A stretch of 64,000 bases of DNA from positions 248,001 to 312,000 of the forward strand of contig CAVQYZ010000004.1 of assembly GCA_963718405.1 (NCBI GenBank), in the 5' to 3' direction. A program made the translations under genes and the position numbers. Shown here in pieces: positions 8,069 to 16,731 of this stretch (position 1 is its first letter; each line of letters starts with the position of its first letter). The notes beneath the pieces are model-generated. The model was not told the origin of the DNA and made no database searches. It saw only the letters and a program-made list of their open reading frames with translations. The DNA comes from Bog-756 sp963718405. Its GTDB lineage: Bacteria; Actinomycetota; Acidimicrobiia; Acidimicrobiales; RAAP-2.

Positions 8069-11000
8069 GAGTGGCAATACCGCTCTGTCTTCGGGCGGCT
8101 CCACCACCCAGTTCACCGTGACCCTGCCGGCCCAAGCGGCCTGCGACGGGGACACCGCCAGCGACGGCTATCACGTGTACAGCTACCTGGTGCCCGAAGG
8201 TACCAACCCCGCTGCCATCTCGTTCACGACCGGTGTCCCGGCGGACTACCCCGATGCCCCGTCCGGATTGGTGACGGCTGCGGGGAAGTACTACGGGGGC
8301 GTCAACACTGCATCCACCACCGGTCAGATCATCGGCATCCCCGGCAACCTCGAGTTTGCGCCGCTGGTCACCAAGAGCGTCATCCCCCTCAGCACCCTCC
8401 TCGACAATGCGGCGTCGAGCGGGGTATGGGAAGCAGGAATCGCCTGTGCCACTGCGGCCGGCGCCGTGACCGACTACTGGAACACCGAAGTCACCTTCAC
8501 CGCCAGTGGGTCTGACCCCAATGGGTTCACGTGGAGCGACACGCCCGGCCCGTGCGCGGCGTCGGATTCGACCCCGGGCTTCTACTCGGGGACCTCCGCC
8601 ACCTTCACCCAGCAGACGACCAACTGGTTCGCCGCCGCATCAACCGGCTGCCCGACGCCCGTCATCACCGAGACCGGCACGCTCCCCAACGGAGTTACGC
8701 TGGCCACGTCAGGCCTTCTGACCGGGAGCCCGACCCAACCGGGTAGCTACCCGATCGTTCTCTCCGGCGCTATCAGCGGTGGCACGCCGGCCACCCAGAA
8801 CTTCACGCTCACCGTCCCGAACGGCGTTCCGTACCCGCCGACCGGCGTGAGCGCCACGGGTGGCACCAACGCAGCCTCGGTGTCCTTTGCCCCTCCGACC
8901 AACAACGGTGGCACCACGATCACCTCGTACAAAGTGACGGCCACCGACACCACCGACTCGGCCGGGAGCACCACCGCCACCGGAACCACCAGCCCCATAT
9001 CGGCGACCAAGTTGTTCGGTGGCGACACGTATACCTTTACGGTGGCCGCCATCAACTCTGTGGGCACGGGCACGTCCTCGGCGGCCTCTTCCCCGCTGAC
9101 CCTGGGAGCCGGCCCCCCGGCCGCCCCGGTGGCGCCGTCGGTAACGGCCGCCAATCAATCGGCCACGCTCACCTGGGGTGCTCCCTACAGCGATGGAGCG
9201 GCCATCACCGGTTATGTGCATCACCCCGTACTCAGCGGCGTGGCCCAGACTCCGGTCGACGTGCCAGCCTCCTCCAGCTACACCTTCGACAGCGCCAACG
9301 GTGACGCCCTTGTCAATGGCGACAGCTACACCTTCACGGTCGCCGCCACCAACTCGGTGGGCACCGGGTCGGCATCGGCGGCCTCGAGCGCTGTGGTGCC
9401 GGACAATGTGCCCGACGCCCCAGCCACCCCGACCGCCAACGCCGGCAATCAGACCGCCACCGTCAACTGGACGACACCCTTCAATGAGGGCTCAACCATT
9501 ACCGGCTACGTCGTCACCCCGTACGACAATGGAACGGCCGGGACCCCGGTCACCGTGGGCAACGTGCTCACCTACACCTTCAACGGGCTCAACAACGGTG
9601 ACAGCTACACCTTCACGGTTGCCGCCACCAATGGAGTGGGTACCGGGAGCCCCTCGGGGCAATCTACGGCCGTGGTGCCGGACACCGTGCCGGACACCCC
9701 GGCTGCTCCCCTTGCCACTGCGGGTAACACCCAGGCCTCGATCACCTGGACCGCACCGTTCAATGAGGGCTCGTCCATCACCGGCTACGTCCTCACGGAG
9801 TACGACGGCGCCACGGAGGTGACGCAGGTCACGGTGGGCAACGTGCTCGCCTACACCTTCAGTGGGCTCACCAACGACCACAGCTACACCTATACGGTCG
9901 CTGCCATCAACGGGGTGGGGACCGGGGGACTTCGGCCGCCTCCAACGCCGTGGAGCCCGGTAGCTACGCTGACGCCCCGCCCAGTGCCACGGCCACCGGC
10001 GGGAATGCCACGGCCACCGTCAACTGGTCCGCATCCTCGGACGAGGGGCCGCCCGTCACCGGCTACGTCGTCACGCCTTACGACAACGGCACGGCCGGGA
10101 CTCCGGTCGACGTGGGCAACGTGTTCACCTACACGTTCGACGGGCTCAACAACGGTGACAGTTACTACTTCACTGTCGCCGCCACCAACTCGGTGGGCAC
10201 CGGAATCGCCACCCAGTCCAACACCGTGATCCCGGACACCGAGCCCGGGAGTGCCGCCGGAGTGACCGCCACCGCCGGCCTCGCCGACGCTTCGGTGTCC
10301 TTCACCGCAGCCCCGGTCAACGGGGGCTCGGCCATCACCTCCTACACGGTGACGGCCACCGACTCGACCACCCCGGCCAACGGCGGGCAGACCGGTACCG
10401 GTTCCGGCACCACCGTGGTTGTGACCGACCTGACTCCCGGTGACAGCTACACCTTCACCGTGACCGCCTCCAACGACGCCCAGACCGGTCCGGCTTCGTC
10501 GGCCTCCAACGCCGTGACGCCTTACACCGAGCCGGGAGCTCCGACCGCCGTGACCGCCACGGCCGGTAACGCCGAGGCCACCGTGTCCTTCACGGCACCG
10601 GAGTCCGATGGCTACGCCACCATTACCTCCTACACGGTGACCGCTGTCGACTCGACCACCCCGGCCCACGGCGGCCAGACCGCCACCGGGGCCGGTACTC
10701 CGTTGGTGGTGACCGGCCTGACACCCGGGGACAGTTACACCTTCACGGTGACCGCCACCAACGGGCCGGGCAGTACCGGCCCCGCCTCGTCAGCGTCCAA
10801 CACGGTCAAGCCCTACACCGTGCCGGGGGCTCCGACCGCGGTGACCGTCACCGCGGGCAAGGCATCGGTCAAGATCACCTGGAAAGCCCCCACCAGCAAC
10901 GGTGGATCAGCCATCACCCACTACGTCATCAAGCCGTCGAGCGGGCCCTCGGTGACGGTCGGGGATGTCACCTCGTACACGGTGACCAAGCTGACCAACG

Positions 11001-11356
11001 GCACGGCGTACACCTTCACGGTGTCGGCCGAGAACGCCGGGGGCGCGGGTAAGGCTTCCGCCAAGTCGAAGTCGGTAACTCCCGACGGGCTCTACATCGT
11101 GACCAAGACATTGCCCAGGGCCACCAAGGGTAAGAAGTACACCTCGACCACTCTGACGTCGAAGTACGGCGTCGGGAAGCTGACGTGGACGGCCACCGGC
11201 CTGCCCACGGGCCTCAAGCTGAGTACGGCAGGTGTGCTCTCCGGCACGGAGACCGGTGCAGCCAAGACCTACACGGTCACGGTGACGGTCAAGGACTCGT
11301 CCACGCCGACCAAGCAGACGGCCACGGCCAAGTTCAGCCTGGTCGTCGCCAGTTAG
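7875..11356 (+). CDS. large exported protein with eight fibronectin III domains, one frameshift
   Basis: About 1160 residues once one indel is corrected. Order: basic N-terminus; hydrophobic export segment (LKVGLAATAVFMATFAGL, about 27-45, AGA-S near 54); a unique domain to about 318 that contains paired cysteines and a putative-Ig piece (LPNGVTLATSGLLTGSP); eight FN3 domains, each ending in a form of GDSYTFTVAATNSVGTG; then a C-terminal Ig-like domain (LPTGLKLSTAGVLSGT). The frame changes at a G5 run (9924-9928), between VGTG and SAASNAVEPG in the fourth FN3 unit. It is probably a cell-surface or matrix protein acting with the upstream PstS-like protein. There is no LPXTG motif or C-terminal membrane anchor. 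The first 64 residues are identical to those of the gene at 12939. Confidence 0.85.
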
Positions 11357-11415
11357 GGATTGCGATCGACGACGCCGGCTGTCGGGCAGGTCAGTCGGCG
11401 TCGTCGGCAGCTGTG

Positions 11416-11469
11416 AGAACCACAACGCGGGACGGTGCAGAAGCACCGTCCCGGCGTTTTGTTGTGGTT
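11416..11469 (+). terminator. two-stem hairpin after the FN3 gene
   Basis: An inner perfect 11-bp stem (CGGGACGGTGC at 11427-11437 with GCACCGTCCCG at 11442-11452, AGAA loop) is followed by GCGTTTTG. An outer 10-bp stem pairs GAACCACAAC (11416-11425) with GTTGTGGTTC (11460-11469). It starts 60 bases after the stop codon and probably ends the cassette 1 transcript. Confidence 0.8.
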
Positions 11470-11527
11470 CAGAGCGGGCGGAGGATACCCAGCATTCCCC
11501 GGTCCAAACGCATATCGATATTGACGG

Positions 11528-11556
11528 TTGACATCCGGGACGGTCCGTCCTAACTT
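11528..11556 (+). promoter_or_regulatory. sigma70-type promoter of PstS-like cassette 2
   Basis: Perfect -35 TTGACA (11528-11533), 17-base spacer, and -10 TAACTT (11551-11556). The spacer and upstream sequence differ from those of cassette 1, while the leader downstream is similar. The two copies may therefore be transcribed under different control. Confidence 0.7.
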
Positions 11557-11620
11557 AACGCGAGTAACCCACTAGGTTTTGTCGGGTAATGGTAGGGGCC
11601 TCCAAGTTCTTGAAGGTCGG

Positions 11621-13132
11621 CCGTGTCCTGGCGCGAACAAGGAGCATCGATGAAATCCTTCCTGAGAACCAGGAGCATCCGTATCGTCGCCGCGCTGTCC
11701 ATAGCTGCCGGCACGGCCGGCGTTGCCAGCCTGACCGCACTGAGCGGCCCGTCGGCCCAGGCCGACCCGCTGTTCACCACCGCCGAGGTCGCGGTGGGTG
11801 CCGATGTCACCCAGGACGTCTACCAGGCCTACAGCGGCGCCTCGGCCCCGAACACCGCCACCACGAAGTGGTTCACCCCGCTGCACTCCACGGCGGGCGA
11901 CCTCAACACCACCATCGTGTCGTTCGACGCCTACCCCCAGGGCGGCACCACCACCAACCCGGGTTGCATCACCACCGAACCGGGCGGACCGTCCTTCGAC
12001 CGGCCCAACTCCACCACGGCCGGCCTGGCCGCCCTCAATGACCTGGTCACCGGGGCCGGCTTCGAGAACACCTCGGGATCGTGCACCGGCGCCACGGTGG
12101 TCCTCACCGGTCAGATCAACTTCGCCCGGGCCGCCCGGGGCGAGAAGGTCGCCGGCACCAACCTCACCTTCATCCCCTTCGCCCGGGACGCCGTGGCCTA
12201 CATGTACTACGACTCAACCAATGGTGACAACACCCTGTCCAGTCTGACCAAGGCTCAGCTGGCGGGCATCTACTCGGGGACCATCACCACCCTCGGCGGC
12301 GACACCATCGACCCCTGCCTGACCATCTCGGGATCGTCCCCCCGCTCCAACCTGGAGTCGGCCATCGGGGTCTCCGACGCCACGGCCGAGTCCAACGCCA
12401 CCCCTGCCTGCGCCCAGATCCAGCAGAACAGCGGCAACGCTTTCTACTCGTTCGCCAAATCCCTCCCGGCTCACACCGCGGCCCTCATCCCCATCTCGGC
12501 GGGTGACTGGATCGGCCAGGCCAACGGGAACTCGGTGGACCAGTCAGCCACGGCCCGGGCCAACGGCGTGGACCTCGGGGCCGTCACCGACGGCAGCACC
12601 AGCCTCGGTCAGCCCTACACCGGCTCGGCCCCGAGCCTGTTGCCCAACACCACCTACTACCAGGACTCCCTGTTCGGGTACAACATCTACACGGTGGTTC
12701 CCACCCGGGCGATCACCAGTGGCCTGGGCGAAGACTCCAACCTCGTCGACCTGTTCGTGGGTAGCGGCTCCGCCATCTGTGCCACCGCCGCCCAGACCAC
12801 CGCCCATCAGTTCGGCTTCGACAGCCTCACCTCGGGCGAAGGCACCTGCGGGAGCACGACCGTGACGGGTAACGGCTGAGCCGGCCCCGCAACCGATACC
12901 CGTACACCGAACGACACGAGCGAGAGAAAAGAAGAACCATGCGCACACACGCTGATGCAAGTCACAACACCGAGGCCGGGTCCGGAGGGACCCGGACCTC
13001 GGGAGTCCGGCGTCTCAAGGTCGGACTGGCCGCCACGGCGGTCTTCATGGCCACCTTTGCCGGGCTGACCGCCGCCGGGGTGACGCCCGCAGGGGCTTCG
13101 ACCCTCGACGGCACCGCCACCATCGCCAACCC
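11621..13132 (+). repeat. 1.5-kb segmental duplication, copy 2
   Basis: Second copy of the segment at 6557-8068. The substitutions seen are two in the Ala/Ser codon 62 of the PstS-like gene and two silent ones (Ser and Asn codons) about 420 bases further on. Identity ends at 13132, inside codon 65 of the second partner gene. Confidence 0.95.
11650..12879 (+). CDS. secreted PstS-like solute-binding protein (cassette 2)
   Basis: Same length (409 residues), signal peptide and fold as the protein at 6586-7815, with Ser instead of Ala at residue 62. AAGGAG precedes the ATG. Such high identity in both silent and coding positions means either very recent duplication or gene conversion. It is followed 59 bases later by its own partner gene. 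See the first copy for motifs. Confidence 0.85.
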   Translation: MKSFLRTRSIRIVAALSIAAGTAGVASLTALSGPSAQADPLFTTAEVAVGADVTQDVYQAYSGASAPNTATTKWFTPLHSTAGDLNTTIVSFDAYPQGGTTTNPGCITTEPGGPSFDRPNSTTAGLAALNDLVTGAGFENTSGSCTGATVVLTGQINFARAARGEKVAGTNLTFIPFARDAVAYMYYDSTNGDNTLSSLTKAQLAGIYSGTITTLGGDTIDPCLTISGSSPRSNLESAIGVSDATAESNATPACAQIQQNSGNAFYSFAKSLPAHTAALIPISAGDWIGQANGNSVDQSATARANGVDLGAVTDGSTSLGQPYTGSAPSLLPNTTYYQDSLFGYNIYTVVPTRAITSGLGEDSNLVDLFVGSGSAICATAAQTTAHQFGFDSLTSGEGTCGSTTVTGNG

Positions 13133-14144
13133 CTCCAATGACAGTGCCTTGGCCTCGGGTGGATCCGACACGTACTTCACGCTGAACCTTCCGGCCCAGT
13201 CCCACTGCGATGGGGACAGTGCAAGTGACGGGTACTTCGTCTTCAGCTACCTGGTGAAAGAGGGCACCAACCCGGCGGGTGTGTCGTTCAGGACGGGGGA
13301 ACCCGGGATGGTTACGGGCTCTTCACCCCTCCGCACACCTATTGGGGGGCCGCCGTCACCGCATCCAAAACCGGACAGATCATCGGCATCCCCAACAACC
13401 TGGAGTTCGGACCGCTGGTGAGCGCCCTCAAGGTGCCCATCAAGACCCTGCTCTACGCCAGCGGGAACAAGAGCGGCGTCTGGGAGGCCGGCGTGGCCTG
13501 TGAGAAGAACGGTGGCGTGACCGACTACTGGAACACCGAGGTCACCTTCAAGTCCAGCACCAGCGATCCCAACGGGTTCACCTGGGCGGCGAAGGCCGGG
13601 GCGTGCAAGGCCGACGCCACCGAAGGCTTCTACTCCGCTGCCGCCGCCACCTTCACCGGTGGCACGTACCACGCCTTCACCGTGGCTTCGTCGGGATGCC
13701 CCACCCCCACCTACACCGAGACCGGTGCACTGCCCACCGGAGTGGCCTTCACCAAAGCCGGACTGCTCTCGGGTGTCCCCACGGAGGGTGGAGCCTTCAA
13801 GCTCACCTTTACCGCCGAGATCGGAACCGGGGCGAAGAAGACCCAGGCCTTCACGCTCACCATTCCCTTCTACATCGTCACGCAGACGTTGGCGGCGGCC
13901 AAGCCCGGCACCAAGTACTCCACGACCCTGAAGGCCTCGGGTGGTACGGCCCCCTACAAGTGGACCGAGACCACGCCGCTACCCACGGCCCTCAAACTCA
14001 CCGTTGAGCTCGGCCGGGGTGCTGTCGGGAACGGTGCCGACCGGGACCAAGGCCAACAGCTACACCGTGGTGATCAAGGTGACCGACTCCACCAAGCCAA
14101 CGGCCAAGACCGTCTCGAAGAGCTACACCTTCACGGTTTCCTGA
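12939..14144 (+). CDS. short exported partner protein without FN3 domains, two frameshifts
   Basis: About 400 residues after correction. It shares the N-terminal 64 residues with the FN3 protein, then follows the same unique domain at lower identity (TGQIIGIPNNLEFGPLV, SGVWEAGVACEKN, VTDYWNTEVTF, SDPNGFTW). It then has a putative-Ig unit (LPTGVAFTKAGLLSGVP) and a C-terminal Ig-like domain (SAGVLSGTVPTGT ... KSYTFTVS). All FN3 units are absent. Frames change at a G5 run (13295-13299), after VSFRTG, and near 14000-14006, where LPTALKL must join SSAGVLSG. Either the assembly has indels here or the gene is decaying. A strong hairpin follows the stop. Confidence 0.75.
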
Positions 14145-14150
14145 TGAGGA

Positions 14151-14191
14151 AGGCGCTGGACGGGGGTGCTCCGCTCCTCCGTCCAGCGCCT
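14151..14191. terminator. 13-bp hairpin between convergent genes
   Basis: Perfect stem AGGCGCTGGACGG (14151-14163) with CCGTCCAGCGCCT (14179-14191) and a 15-base loop, directly after the stop of the short exported protein and 40 bases from the end of the decarboxylase gene on the other strand. It can end transcripts from both sides. Confidence 0.75.
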
Positions 14192-14231
14192 CCTCCTCCC
14201 AGGACAGACCAGGACAGACAGGGCCGGAAGC

Positions 14232-15617
14232 TCAGGCCATGGTGGCCAGAATCTCCTCGATGATGCCCACCGTGGTGTCGGGGTGGAGGAGGGCCAATCG
14301 GCCCACCGACTCACCTTCCCAGGTAGTCGGTACGACGAAGCCGATCTGGTCGCGGAGGAGTCGGGCGGACCACCGCTCGTAGTCGGTCCGGTCCCATCCG
14401 ATCCTGCGGAAGAGAACTACGGACAGCTCCGGTCGACGCACCAGCTCCAGGTGCGCCATTGTCTCGATGAGGTCGGCGCTGGCCTGGGTCGTGGCCAGGA
14501 CGGTCTCGATGGCGTCCCGATAGGCGTCGGTGCCGTTGACGGCCAGGGAGAACCACAGAGGCAGGCCCCGGGCCCGCCTGGTGAGGTGGTAGGCGTAGTC
14601 GCTGGGGTTCCACTCACCGGGGTCCTGGTGCAGGACGTCCAGATACGAGGCGTCCTGCGTGTGGACCGCCTTGGCCAGGTGGGGCTCCCGATAGAGCAGC
14701 CCGGCGCAGTCGAACGGGGCGAAGAGCCATTTGTGCGGGTCGACCACGAAGGAATCGACCATCTCGATGCCCTGGAAGCGCCCACGGATGGACGGCGCCA
14801 TCAGGGCGGCACAGCCGTAGGCCCCGTCCACGTGGAACCAGAGTGACCGTTCCTGCGCTACTTCTCCCACACCGGCGAGGTCGTCGATGATCCCGGCGTT
14901 GGTGGTCCCTCCGGTGGCCACCACGCCGATGGCGTGGTCGCCCCTCGGGTCGGCGTCGAGGGCCGCCCGGAGCGCCCTGCCGGTCAGTCGGTGGTCCTCG
15001 CACGGGACGAGCAGCGTGTCGACTCCCAATACCCGGAGGGCCTTGCCCACCGACGAGTGGGCCTCCTCGCTGATGGCGAACACCGGGCGTTCAGGGGCGC
15101 GGCCGCCCATGCGGTAGGCCGCGGTGTCCCGGCCCACCATCAGGGCCGACAGGTTGCCCGCCGAGCCGCCCGAGACGAAGCAACCACCGGCACCGGGGGG
15201 AAGACCGGCCATGTCGGCCAGGACCTGCAAGGCCTGGTTCTCCGCGGCCACTGCTCCAGCCGCCTCCATCCAGGAGGTGCCTTGCAGCGACGAACAGGCC
15301 ACGACCATGTCGAAGAGCAACGAGGCCTTGGTCGGTGCGGCCGGGATGAAGGAGAGGAAGCGGGGACTGTCGCACGACACCACGGCGGTGGCCAACTGGT
15401 GATCGAAGATCTCCATCACCCGGCTGGCGTCGGTACCCTCCGAATTGATCAGCCCTTCCAGGGCCGCCTCCAGCGACGACGCCTGTGCCCCACCGAAGTC
15501 CAGGGGCACCGGGTCGAGCGCCAGCCTCCACCGGCAGTAGTCGAGGATCAGGTTGGTCAGCTGCTCGTCATAGACGAACATCGGATTTCGCATGGCGTCC
15601 TTTCCGGAGGCGCCCAT
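14232..15617 (-). CDS. PLP-dependent group II (aromatic-amino-acid-type) decarboxylase
   Basis: A 461-residue cytoplasmic enzyme of the pyridoxal-phosphate group II decarboxylase family. Visible blocks are SPRFLSFIPAAPTKASLLFDM, GCFVSGGSAGNLSALMVGR (phosphate loop), GGTTNAGIIDDL, WFHVDGAYGCAALM (the HVDGA aspartate) and SFVVDPHKWLFAPFDCAGLLYR with the cofactor-binding lysine. It should decarboxylate an aromatic or related amino acid; the exact substrate is not visible. The start may be 15617 or an in-frame ATG at 15593 (MRNPMFVYDEQ). It is divergent from the VOC gene. Confidence 0.9.
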   Translation of the reverse strand: MGASGKDAMRNPMFVYDEQLTNLILDYCRWRLALDPVPLDFGGAQASSLEAALEGLINSEGTDASRVMEIFDHQLATAVVSCDSPRFLSFIPAAPTKASLLFDMVVACSSLQGTSWMEAAGAVAAENQALQVLADMAGLPPGAGGCFVSGGSAGNLSALMVGRDTAAYRMGGRAPERPVFAISEEAHSSVGKALRVLGVDTLLVPCEDHRLTGRALRAALDADPRGDHAIGVVATGGTTNAGIIDDLAGVGEVAQERSLWFHVDGAYGCAALMAPSIRGRFQGIEMVDSFVVDPHKWLFAPFDCAGLLYREPHLAKAVHTQDASYLDVLHQDPGEWNPSDYAYHLTRRARGLPLWFSLAVNGTDAYRDAIETVLATTQASADLIETMAHLELVRRPELSVVLFRRIGWDRTDYERWSARLLRDQIGFVVPTTWEGESVGRLALLHPDTTVGIIEEILATMA

Positions 15618-15673
15618 ATTCGCAGAGATGACCCGGGCCGGGGTCAGCCGGCCCCGGGGCCCTCAGGCGGGGC

Positions 15674-15679
15674 TAGCCT
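15674..15679 (+). promoter_or_regulatory. -10 element of a probable leaderless start (VOC gene)
   Basis: TAGCCT ends six bases before the GTG at 15686 and no ribosome-binding sequence is present. This is the expected spacing for transcription that begins at the start codon. There is no good -35 match. Confidence 0.4.
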
Positions 15680-15685
15680 CTGAGC

Positions 15686-16117
15686 GTGGTCCAGCGCGTA
15701 ACTCCTTACCTGCTGTACTCGGACGCCGCTGCCGCTCTGGACTACCTGGGCCGGGTGTTCGGGCTCCGTGAGACCCTCCGGTTCACCGGACCGGATGGCC
15801 GGGTCAACCACGCCGAAATGGAGTTCCCCGATGGTGGCGCCATCATGCTCGGTGCACCTGGCGACGAGTACCGGAACCCCTTGGCGGTGGGCGGCCCGAC
15901 GGTGCTGATCCACGTGTACGTCGACGACGTCGACGCCCACTACGAGGCGGCACGCCGGGTCGGTGCCACCATCGAGCGGGAACTGGCCGACCAGCCCTAC
16001 GGGGACCGGAGCTATGCCGCGGTGGATCTCGAGGGCCACCAGTGGTTCTTCGCCACCAAGGTCGACGAGGTGGACCCCGAGGATTGGGGAGCGGTGTCGG
16101 GGACCGGTACCGACTGA
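15686..16117 (+). CDS. VOC (glyoxalase/bleomycin-resistance-like) protein
   Basis: A 143-residue protein of the vicinal oxygen chelate superfamily. It has two beta-alpha-beta-beta-beta modules: TPYLLYSDAAAALDYLGRVFG ... HAEMEFPDGGAIMLG, then VLIHVYVDDVDAHYEAARRVGA ... RSYAAVDLEGHQWFFA. The order YxD..AAL.YL..VFG is characteristic of the family's one-chain type. The reaction is unknown. The GTG start at 15686 is supported by a -10 hexamer close upstream (leaderless). Confidence 0.8.
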   Translation: MVQRVTPYLLYSDAAAALDYLGRVFGLRETLRFTGPDGRVNHAEMEFPDGGAIMLGAPGDEYRNPLAVGGPTVLIHVYVDDVDAHYEAARRVGATIERELADQPYGDRSYAAVDLEGHQWFFATKVDEVDPEDWGAVSGTGTD

Positions 16118-16149
16118 GGCTGCGTCGGTGGGGCCCGGGGTCGGGTCGG

Positions 16150-16731
16150 TCAGCCAGTCGGTTGATGCACGGATACGGCGTACTCGGCGTCATCGGTGTA
16201 CGGCTCCCCGGACCAGGTGGACCACCGACCGGAGCAGGCCAGCCCGACCTGCCGGCAGTGGTCGTCGTACTCGGTGAGCAGGTAGCCGCGCCCGAGTTGG
16301 AACCCGGCGACCAGACAGGCGTCCGGCCCGAGGTGTCGGGAGCAGCCGGCCACCAGCGCGCCCCGGGTTCCGGCCGGGGTGAACAGAGGGACGTTGCCGG
16401 CCATCACCACCATGTCGAAGGAGCGTCCGAGGTCGAGGAGGCTGAGGTCGCCGAGGACCCAGGCCAGGTCGGGACCCAGCTGCCGGGCGGTATCGATCAT
16501 CGACCGGTCCCGATCGACGCCGACAGTGTCGACACCCCGGCGGGCCAGCTCCCGGGCCAACCGGCCGGTTCCACAACCGGCGTCCAGCACCGAGGTCGGT
16601 GCCCATCGCATGGCGAAGTCGGCTTCTCCGTGTACGTCGAGCCCTGACGCTTCCAGACGGTCGAAGCGGTCCTGGTAGGAGCGACCGTGCCAGCTCACCG
16701 GAGCCTGCCCGTCGGAGGGGCCGACCGTCAC
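16150..16731 (-). CDS. class I SAM-dependent methyltransferase
   Basis: A 193-residue protein with motif I of SAM methyltransferases (SVLDAGCGTGRLARELARRG), the acidic end of strand 2 (VGVDRDRSMIDTAR) and the motif FDMVVMAGNVPLF. The substrate is unknown. The GTG start at 16731 overlaps the stop of the upstream BNR lipoprotein gene (GTGA), so the two are co-translated. The same frame is open for another 1.3 kb upstream, but that part is the shadow of the lipoprotein gene and is not a fusion. Confidence 0.8.
   Translation of the reverse strand: MTVGPSDGQAPVSWHGRSYQDRFDRLEASGLDVHGEADFAMRWAPTSVLDAGCGTGRLARELARRGVDTVGVDRDRSMIDTARQLGPDLAWVLGDLSLLDLGRSFDMVVMAGNVPLFTPAGTRGALVAGCSRHLGPDACLVAGFQLGRGYLLTEYDDHCRQVGLACSGRWSTWSGEPYTDDAEYAVSVHQPTG

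Noticed and set aside
6508..13132. Insertion sequence or composite transposon carrying the surface cassettes
   Set aside because: No transposase frame, terminal inverted repeats or target-site duplication can be found around either copy.
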